Shown: one piece after another, positions 56,211 to 64,000 of the stretch
Layout of the letters: each line of letters starts with the position of its first letter
Numbering within the stretch: position 1 is the stretch's first letter
From: Lycorma delicatula
Lineage: Eukaryota; Arthropoda; Insecta; Hemiptera; Fulgoridae
DNA length: 64,000 nucleotides
Direction: 5' to 3'
Assembly (NCBI RefSeq): GCF_047948215.1
Contig: NC_134467.1
Span: 37,552,520-37,616,519, forward strand
The notes under the pieces: generated by a model
Seen by the model: only the letters and a program-made list of their open reading frames with translations
What the model was told of the DNA's origin: nothing
Database searches by the model: none
Translations under genes and position numbers: made by a program

Positions 56211-56762
56211 TAATTAACATATATAAGCAGTAGGGATTGTAAAAGCAGAATTAACTTCCCTTCAAAAAGTAAAATTAATTCCCATTTTTCTAAAATCTGA
56301 GTTCATTCTGTTTTCTGATGGATCTTCTTGTTAAAATAATTATTACTATTATTAATACATAAAATTTTATGTTGTCCAGCAAATCACCTGAAATGATTCA
56401 TCTTTGTTATGTTAGTAACCATAACATAACATATGATTGTTAATGTTTAGAAAATAATTAATTAATTATTGTTTTAAATGTTACTAAATTTATCTAACAA
56501 AAATGTAGTTCTGTTTTTTTTTAAAAATTCATCATACATTTTTTATAAATAAATAAACAAATAAAAAGTCAATGTCATTCTCAAAACGAAAATTAGTTTT
56601 ACAACAGCCATTATAGTTACAAAACATCAGCACATACATGATATAAATAACTATACTTTCAATTGAAATTTAAAATAACACTCAACATGCGATAATATTT
56701 TCTTCCAGAATTCTTTTAAAACTTTGAATAGTTTTGTCTCTATATATATAGACACACACACA

Positions 56763-57653
56763 TGAGGCTCAGCTGAAAAACTTTGCACACTAGCGTGCTA
56801 CATGGAGACAAAAGGTACTATCAAGTTGAGCATTGCAGCACATGTTAGCTAAAATCCCCCTAAACAAACATGCAACAATGCTTTGAAATTCATTTACCGG
56901 TTTGTTTTCAGTACCAGTTAAAATGGAGTCAAGTACAGTTAATATGTCAACATGGTTAAAACAGCGTGCAGTGATCGAATTTTTAACAGCAAAAAAGGTG
57001 AATCGTACAAATATTTTTCATCGTTTAAAAGTTATTTACGGTAGTGAAACTGTTGACAGGAGTGCTGTGAATAGTTGGGCGTTGAAATTTCGCGAATGTG
57101 AAGCTGGTAAATCGACAATTGAAGACGCACGTCGCAGTGGATAACCAGTTTCTTTGACTGACAAGAAACATCGAAAGGAGGTGGACAATTTGCTTCAAAG
57201 TGTTAGGCATATCGCCCAGCAATGCATCACTATTCAGTTAGGCAAACATAAAGTCTCTGGTGGCCTAACCTGTCTTAACGGCTCTCTGTAAGCTGAAGTT
57301 TGAGCCTATTCCACATCTGCCATACTTGTTAGATTTGGCTCCATGCAATTTCCACTTCTTCCCTTTTCACAAGAGAGTTCTTAAAGGTAATCACTATACC
57401 ACTGACGATGAGCTGAAGGAAGCTGTGGCCATTTGGATCCGAGAAAGACCGCCAGAATTTTTCTGTAACAGAACACCAAAACTTGTCGCATATTGTGAAA
57501 ATTGTGTCACTGTAAACAGGGATTATATTGAAAAATAAATGTTGCATTTTGTAGATTAGGTATTGTACTTTTATTCATTTTTTATTTCATTCCACTATCT
57601 CTTTTTTCATTCCCACGTTATTCATATATGTGCAAAATTTATCAGCTGAGCCT
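56763..57653 (+). mobile_element. mariner internal-deletion derivative (about 0.9 kb)
   Basis: Imperfect terminal inverted repeats: TGAGGCTCAGCTGAAAAACT near 56763 and the inverse of ATTTATCAGCTGAGCCTTGT near 57653. The transposase begins MESSTVNMSTWLKQRAVIEF at 56923 and holds the N-terminal HTH part (NIFHRLKVIYGSETVDRSAV) to a stop at 57142, then PVSLTDKKHRKEVDNLL. About 400 bp of the usual catalytic core is missing, including the first two Asp. Coding resumes at HLPYLLDLAPCNFHFFPFHK and ends RPPEFFCNRTPKLVAYCENC..YIEK (stop at about 57538). The usual APSD is APCN here, so the third Asp has become Asn. It resembles the HTH/SETMAR-like mariner group. Non-autonomous. Confidence 0.88.
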
Positions 57654-57664
57654 TGTGTGCATAT

Positions 57665-58890
57665 GTATACACACACACACATTTTTTTAAACTGTATTGT
57701 ATCTTCCAATAAATTGACAGTTCTCATTTACAGGTCGCACATTGAAAGTTCTATTAAAGAATAGCCAGTCAGGGCAAGTGGAGTAAATTGAGCCCTTTTC
57801 ACTTAGCTAGGCTGTGCCCTGCTGGATTCCTGCTGTGTTCATTATCCTCGTTTTTGTGATGAGACTAATACTGATAAATAACAGTTAAAACTTGTCTAAT
57901 TTATAAAAACTATTAATGTATTGTAATTTCTTCATTATGAGATTCGAAACTTTGAGTGATCTGAGTATGCAGGATTCAGAATAGTCGCCCCCAAAGAAAA
58001 GTAGTAGTTGTATCTAGGTACCTGTACAGTAGTAGTTAATATTTACCCATATAAAGGACAGGTATAAAAGTATTTTGCTTGGTTCTTGCAAAATACCAGA
58101 AGGAGGTGACTAATTCATTTGTTTTATTTATTTATTTTTTTCTGTTTTTTAGTCAAGTAATTGCAGGCAGGTGCAGCAGCCACCTTGTTTCTTACATACA
58201 GTAATAGTGGCAGTGGTATTGTTGGTTTAGCCACTGCACTGTAAACTATCGTCACACCTTTAAAGCTACTTTTCTCGACAACCGAAAGATATCAAAAAGA
58301 CAAGAGACCTTTTTTTTGTAGAAAATTTAATTTCAAATACTCCAAGTGGTCTGCAAATTCAATTTGCCTAACGATTTGATTGTAGTAAGTTGAATGTCGG
58401 CAGGAAACATAATCTGGTTGCTACCACAAGCCCTTTGAAAGTGTGAAACATATTCTCAATAGTTCTGTGTTCTTTCCAGGTAAAAAAATATGTTCATGCA
58501 AAATTTTACCTCAGTCGGGTGAATAGTTTTTGCATGAAAAAGTAACTAGACTCACAGAAAGCACTAGATTTATATACATATATATATATAGTTTATATCA
58601 GATATGTAACATTTTAGAAAATAATTTTTTTTTTTAAATAAAGGAAACAATTGCAGTTAAAATTTCTACTACTAACAAGGTTAGCAATTAAAGAGAACAA
58701 AAATTCTGATAATAAATTACCAAATAATAAGAAATAAGACTCAATCTATATCCCATCTCTAAGTCTAATCGCAACCTGTTACCATTCCTGTTATATGCCA
58801 TAGGATGTAGGAAATTAATTACTTCAGGATGATTTTAATGAATCACTCTGTATGTAGAAATTATTTAATTATAAAACTAATTAGATGTTT
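57665..58890. other. Intron, nothing firmly recognised
   Basis: Includes short (CA)n and (TA)n tracts beside the mariner end (57669-57681) and at 58576-58591. A GC-neutral stretch at 57720-58560 has no coding frame and no repeat partner in this window. Confidence 0.4.
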
Positions 58891-58904
58891 TTTTTATGTT
58901 TTAG

Positions 58905-58963
58905 GTATGGAACTATTACTTCAACTAAAGCTATATTAGATAAGAACACGAATAAATGTAAAG
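58905..58963 (+). CDS. shep: shep exon: middle of RRM1
   Basis: Short exon of 59 bp, acceptor TTTTAG (58899-58904), donor GTATGT from 58964. The first base completes the Gln codon split after 49496. It encodes [19 protein letters not shown] plus the first base of a Gly codon. This is the beta2/beta3 approach of RRM1; the family continues with GYGFVDF (RNP1), which must lie on the next exon beyond the window. The peptide differs from Drosophila Shep by only a couple of residues as I recall it. Frame and splice phase (two bases in, one base out) agree with the preceding exon. Confidence 0.93.
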
Positions 58964-59336
58964 GTATGTTCCTTTTTTTTTTAACTGTTCGTCAGTAATT
59001 TTAAGTGTAGATTTTCTTTCATTTTCAGTTAATCCATTCGTATTTATTATGGTAATTGTTAAATAAAAGTTTGTTTTTTACTTTACAAAAAATGTCACAG
59101 TTAAATCTGCTTTGCATCATTATTATTCTCCTTCCCTTTATTATTTCTCCTTTTTCATTTTTCTTTTACTCTCTTTTGAATTGTACTTATTAGTAATAAT
59201 TGATGTAATTCTAGAATTGTTTACCAACTGATGATACTCTGGATCTCATGAAAGTCGATTATTGGTGCTAGTTTTTTTTAAGTTTAATTTTTTGTTATTG
59301 TGTATTGGTGGTGAAATCTCAGTTTAAACACACGTG

Positions 59337-59368
<32 letters not shown>

Positions 59369-60769
59369 ATGCACACACATTGTATGTATTTATCTATTGT
59401 ATAGTTGGGTAATAAAGATTTATATTTATAAAAAGAAAGGAAACAATTTTTCTTTGTTTTGAGTTTCCCGATTTCATATTCTGAAATTTGTTCAAAAAGT
59501 TTCTAATTGTATTAATTTTATCGGATAGAAATGTTCAGGTAACATAATTTGTTGCATGATATTATACCCATTCTTTGATATCAGTCCACATGTAGAATTT
59601 ATCAAATGTATATTTTAGGTTAAATTGTGCTTTGTTGCTTGTGTTCAGCAGTTTTATTATACTTCATTGATAAAGGATTAAAGAGTTTGTATTAATTTAA
59701 GTGCTCTAAATTGAAAAAGTTGTTTCGCTTTTTGGCGAAAAATAGGTAGTTTATGTAGCCAAGATGATAAAGTTGGGAAGAAAAACAAAACCAATCAATG
59801 TCCATTGAAAATTCATTACTAGAAATGAAATAGTTAATTACCGGTGTGTTAAAACCGGAAATGATTAAAAAAAGTCATGTTTGAATTATTTGGGAGTTAT
59901 AATTTGGTTCATATATCATGAAAAACAGATTTTAGGTTCTGAAAAAAATGGTTGTAATACTTGTGAAATTGTGACCAGAAATTACATTGGCAACAAAAGA
60001 TTTTTATTGAAATGTTTTATAATGTTACTAATATACATTGCTCTATCATACCCTAAAATAGTGAATATTTGGTACAATATTAATACCAACATTCTTGAGA
60101 TTAAGAAGATTTATCCGTTAAAGGTACAGACATAATTTATATATTTAATGTGACGATAAACTTGTATTTTCCAATTGGAGTATGCTATCCAACTTTCCAT
60201 TAGATCAACGGGAGGAGCTTCTCTTTTAGATTAAATGCTGAAATTGAACAGTTAATATAGAGATGGAAGAGGTTTCTTTTTTAAAGAGTGATTCAGGAGG
60301 AAAGTGAAATAATTTGGGAACTGATTCTAAAGCTTGAAATAAGGAAAAAAGTTTATACAACATATGTCTAAAAACACTTTGTTACAGAGTTACAGCTAGC
60401 GAAAACCTTTGCCTTAATTTTTGTTCCTCCGGTGAAATGAAGTCATACTGAAATGTTTAAGGCATTATAATGAGTAAACTTTATGGTTTCTTATGTTTCT
60501 TGAACTAAAAAATAGAATAAAATAGGTCCCAGAACTTTATCTTCCTTATTTTTCATGATATCCAACATAAAATAAAAACATTTGACGACAAAAATACATG
60601 TTTTTTTAGGTATGAAGTACAGTAGCTTTGTTAAATGACTAATAAATGCATAAATTTTATCATCAAAACTGGTAGAGAATTTAATTCTGAAAAAATGCAA
60701 TAAGTCTAAGAAAACAAAAAGAAACTTTTATTGTTTAAAACAAAACTTAATAGAAAAATGTTAGGAATT

Positions 60770-61520
60770 TTTCATTTGTGAAACGTGTTTATGCTCCATC
60801 AAGTTGATAGTACATTTCAATTCATTTAATCGGTGAAAAATTTTCAAGCACTGTAAGAAATTCATTGTTTAAAAGTTTCTGATAATTTCTCTCTGCGACA
60901 CATTGTTGTTGTATAAAATGGTCTATTAATTTGTTGTTCATCATGTTCTACCAAACATTCACTGAATATTTGATTCAACTACAGCATGTGGATTTTCTTC
61001 AGACTATCAATGTGAATTCTATGTGTTGTTTATTCCATTATGGGTAAAAATAAGCTTTTGTCCAAAAATATTATGAACAGAATTAAGTGGTAATTAATAT
61101 TAACTCATTGACAAAACTGTAGTCGTCTACCATGGTCATCGATTTGGAGGCGTTGAACTTCCTGAACATGAAAGGACACTGTCCATGAGCATGTAATATG
61201 TCCTTCATAATGTACTTTATGGATTGTTGGATCGTTTAGAAATTCTTCATGTGCTCATTTTAGGATTAAGCTTTTCCACTTGAAGAATGTTTTCTATTTC
61301 ATCAACATGTACCAGTTGACACAAAACCTGAGCCCTGGGAAGTGTTACCATTCTCATGAAGATTATTAAAATTTCTACTAAATATTGTACGGTTTAGAAC
61401 TACATCCAGGATTCCTATGTTAGTATTCTTCCACCACAGCTGGAGCACTTCCGTCACAAAAGCCATATACAAAAATCATATCATATTCTCCCTGAGTGAA
61501 GGGATGCACCATTTTTTCAA
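60770..61520 (-). pseudogene. Degenerate DUF4817-type (Tc1/mariner-related) transposase
   Basis: Reading the minus strand from 61515: MVHPFTQGEYDMIFVYGFCD with SAPAVVEEY (DUF4817 start, usually FTxxEYADMHFVYGxCNGNA), then IHKVHYEGHITCSWTV and HVQEVQRLQIDDHGRRLQFC (region before the catalytic domain), DKSLFLPIME, HRIHIDSLKKIHML, then KLIDHFIQ-like and YQLDGA (about 60815; second-Asp block QxDGAPxH). All domains are in the expected order but interrupted by more than ten stops or shifts. The final third, with the last acidic residue, is not seen. No terminal repeats found. A related C-terminal scrap lies at 34450-34650. Confidence 0.75.
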
Positions 61521-61529
61521 ACAAAGTAT

Positions 61530-62247
61530 TCCAAATGGAATTTCACTTTTTTAATTCAGATTAAATTAGTAAATATAGGTATAGTTTAGAGTACAACAAA
61601 CAATAAATAATTAAAATACAATCAAAATTATCTCAAAAACAACTAAATCATCTAACTTTTATTAACGTGTAACTACAATTTTATTACAACAATGGAATTG
61701 TATTCAGATTAATTTCATAGCCAGCAATTAGTGTTGCCAACATAATTTTTTAAGAGTTTAAATTTACTCTAGTGAAAACAATTGTTTTTGATTTTTACAA
61801 ATTCATACATAACATTTTCTGTTCAGTTTTGTTTTTAATAATAAAAGTTGATTTTTTTCTCATCACCATGTAGGCAAACCATTACTATTAGCCTATATTT
61901 TCTATCATGTTTTTTTGTAAAAATTATAATCTTTGGTTTGCTACTTTCTTCCCATTCTATCAGCGATGGTGATCATGGATTAAAAAGGATGTGTGCTGCT
62001 GGTAATATACCAATAAACAGTTGAGGAAGATGATAAAATTTTTGTCAAAACAAAATGTAAATTAGGCGAAGTCTAGCATAGAGAATTAACAGTTGTTACA
62101 TTTTTCATCAGTGTACTTAGCCTGTTGGACATATGGTCTGAATAATAACCTAAGCGATTACTTCCAAAAAGAAAAAAATAATCTTTTTCATTTTTTCAAT
62201 AAAAGTAAGTAATTAGTATTGTTGGTAGAATGAGTAGTTGGTTATTG

Positions 62248-62278
<31 letters not shown>

Positions 62279-62480
62279 TAATTATGCTTTAAAGAATATG
62301 TTTATAAAAACAAAAGAACAGTCTAAACATTTTTTTTTTGTTTTTTCTTATATAATTGTTACAGCCGTGCATGTGTTATTACATTTTATGTTTGTAAAAT
62401 TTTTGTTTGCAGCAGAACCATGCCTGACCATGTAACTATGTAATCAAATATGTATACACACACACACATATATTTATATA
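61530..62480. other. AT-rich intron with a poly(T) run
   Basis: A T-run of about 28 lies at 62249-62276, with short CA/TA tracts at 62455-62470. No coding. The frame 62238-62435 is created by the T-run. Confidence 0.5.
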
Positions 62481-62488
62481 CATATATT

Positions 62489-63747
62489 CAGTAGCAAACA
62501 AATTAATCCAAACAAAGGGAATTTTCATTCTGTGGCAGACTGCTTGTTGTTTGGTATTTCAGGTTATGTTGTTAGTTCATATACAAAAAGAATTATGTTG
62601 GTTTTTATGATGCTTTTATAATTCATTGTCAATTAGTTTTTGATCACCTTGTGAGTTTCTGTTGTTTGTTTCTAGTTAATACAATGGATATAACCCCACA
62701 AAAGCGATCAAAAATTTTTGCTTTGTCCCAACACACACAAATGACTCAAAGACTGATTGCTGGTGAGTGTAGTGTGAGGTTAGTAACTAAATGAAATCAC
62801 GAAAAGGTTTAGGGAAACAGGTTCCATCCCTCCAAAGAGAAAAGGAAAATGCAGATGGAAAAAGAAAATACAGGATCAATTATTAATAAGAAAAAGCAAA
62901 ATTAATCCACGATTGTCAGCTGTTGATCCTAGTAGGGACTTGAGAGCCAATAGGACTAATGTTTCTGATGTGACAGTTCGTAGAAAATTGTTGGAGTGGG
63001 AAGGATTGCTCAGAAACCTAAAAAGAAGCAGTTATTGACACAGGTATAAAGACAAAAAGACTTCAGTAGGCAAAGGAACATAAAGAAGGACTATTGAGAT
63101 GTGGAAAAACGTTATTTTTTCAGATGAGACTCATTTCTTTGCCCAAGGGGAAAGAGTAGCTTACATTTGTAAGTCACCAAATTAGAAGACTATTACGTCA
63201 GCACACCCACAACAAACTCCCACACACCCGACCAGAAAGATATTTGGGGACGTTTTACACATGAAGGGCCAGGAGATGCCTCCTGGATGGGATGATGAAG
63301 TCTGACCAATACATTAACATATGCCAAAGAAAAAGTCGCACTTACACAAAAGAACCCAGAACTCATTTTCCAACAGGACCTTGCACCATGTCATACATCA
63401 AAGAAAGCAAAAGAGTTCTTCATATACCAAAAAATTTGAGTGCTCTCTCATGGCCAGGGAACTTCTCCGACCTGAATTCCAATGACAATCTATGGGCCAT
63501 ACTAAAAAGAAGACTTGGAAAATGAATTGTAATACAAAAACTGACCATATTAGTTCAATGATACAGGTTTGGTATCAAGATGAAGAAATCAAAATTATTG
63601 TTCTTGATGTCAAAGAGGATTAATGAAATAATCAAAAACAAAGGACACATAAACTACTAAATTTGAGTAAAGTAGACTATTAAACATTTTTCTTTTAAAA
63701 ATACAATTTTCTGTTATACTGTATTCAGATTAATTTGTTTGCCACTG
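62489..63747 (+). mobile_element. Tc1-like transposon copy 2 (1259 bp), both ends present
   Basis: Left end CAGTAGCAAACAAATTAATC, right end the inverse CAGTGGCAAACAAATTAATC, giving a terminal repeat of about 24 bp. TA follows at 63748-63749; the left flank is TT, one change from TA. The transposase ATG is at 62684 (MDITPQKRSKIFALSQHTQM). Pieces in order are the HTH part with VSDVTVRRKLLEWEGLLR-like sequence (about 62960-63020), VIFSDETHFFAQGERVAY (first Asp, about 63115-63165), QQDLAPCHTSKKAKEF (second Asp, about 63375) and FSDLNSNDNLWAILKRRLGK ending at 63528. The acidic third residue, Glu in the IENLW block, reads Asp here (GAC for GAA). Several stops make it inactive. Confidence 0.93.
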
Positions 63748-64000
63748 TATATTATATATATACACATGCATATGTATGCATTGTAATTTTTATTTTTTTT
63801 ATTTCTTGTTAAGAAGCACTCAGTTCAGGTTTTATTACCCTCGTAGATTAATTTCAGTATTTTTATTAATGATCTGAGAGTTTTGTCCGTGAAATAATAA
63901 CTTAGTTTAGTAAATCTAACAAGTAATACTGTATGAAAGTATCGATGATGTATATACATGTGTTTATGATACAAATGGGGTAAATGGTAGTTTTAAAAGA

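Larger units (their letters stand above)
49497..58904 (+). other. shep: shep intron inside RRM1 (9.4 kb)
   Basis: Donor GTAAGTAT at 49497, acceptor TTATGTTTTAG at 58894-58904, with a T-rich tract before it. It splits a Gln codon (CA|G). It carries a SINE-A, a SINE-B, two mariner-type elements and one foldback MITE. Confidence 0.85.
58964..64000 (+). other. shep: shep intron, continues past the window
   Basis: Starts at GTATGT after the phase-1 break in the Gly codon. At least 5.0 kb, and no acceptor followed by the expected GYGFVDF coding was found before the end. It has a (TA)n/(CA)n tract at 59336-59375, a DUF4817-type relic and a Tc1-like element. 58980-60760 shows nothing else; the minus-strand frame at 60700-60491 and the + frame at 59881-60135 lack motifs. 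Confidence 0.8.

Noticed and set aside
59336..59375. (TA)n/(CA)n tract as a regulatory element
   Set aside because: Ordinary microsatellite. No adjacent motif suggests more.
1..64000. CRISPR arrays, bacterial operons, phage or viral genes
   Set aside because: No regularly spaced repeat-spacer array (the 51-bp repeat has no unique spacers), and no dense coding or ribosome-binding sites. The content is that of an animal intron, and no viral protein motif was recognised.

Overview
This 64 kb window looks like one locus of a large, AT-rich, transposon-filled animal genome, very probably an insect. I lean weakly towards Hemiptera because of the repeat flavour, but I cannot confirm the order. The only conserved host gene I can recognise is an orthologue of alan shepard (shep), a two-RRM RNA-binding protein of the RBMS type, on the + strand. 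Three of its exons lie here: 154-372 (low-complexity N-terminal region), 49258-49496 (Ser/Asn/Gln-rich linker plus the start of RRM1 with the RNP2 motif) and 58905-58963 (middle of RRM1). They are joined by introns of about 48.9 kb and 9.4 kb. A third intron begins at 58964 and runs past the right edge. All three exons have GT-AG borders and compatible phases.

Almost everything else is intronic repeat. The commonest element is an RTE-like non-LTR retrotransposon, called LINE-W here, with nine 5'-truncated copies from about 1.2 kb down to 56 bp (5166-6318, 6739-6838, 8073-8942, 12230-12894, 14730-15352, 23523-24756, 32207-32262, 35996-36447, 47951-48282). Several have clear target-site duplications (TSDs). 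Other elements are an I/R1-like LINE tail (11185-11747), older LINE relics (38690-39370 and 40310-40690), a tRNA-derived SINE family (SINE-A, five copies plus a relative), a second SINE-like family (SINE-B, three copies) and a 460-bp dispersed repeat (DR460). DNA transposons include two Tc1-like copies (47505-49115 and 62489-63747), a mariner with intact-looking ends (53111-54367), a mariner internal-deletion derivative (56763-57653), decayed mariner and DUF4817-type transposases, a hAT-like non-autonomous element (10271-11023) and a pogo-like end (6969).

The most distinctive elements are three copies of a long foldback MITE (27819-28149, 30913-31377, 55743-56210), each flanked by its own 8-bp duplication. 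Other items worth attention are a 51-bp minisatellite with higher-order structure (17867-18391), a GC-rich ORF island inside the big intron (2655-3235), a charged 149-aa ORF (22385-22834) next to 56-bp direct repeats, and a 70-bp flank shared by two distant LINE-W copies.

I found no RNA genes, no CRISPR array and no bacterial or viral genes. I saw no convincing new multi-gene system. The value of the window is a readable record of nested transposition around a neuronal RNA-binding-protein gene. Family names and TSDs were read by eye; no database was searched.
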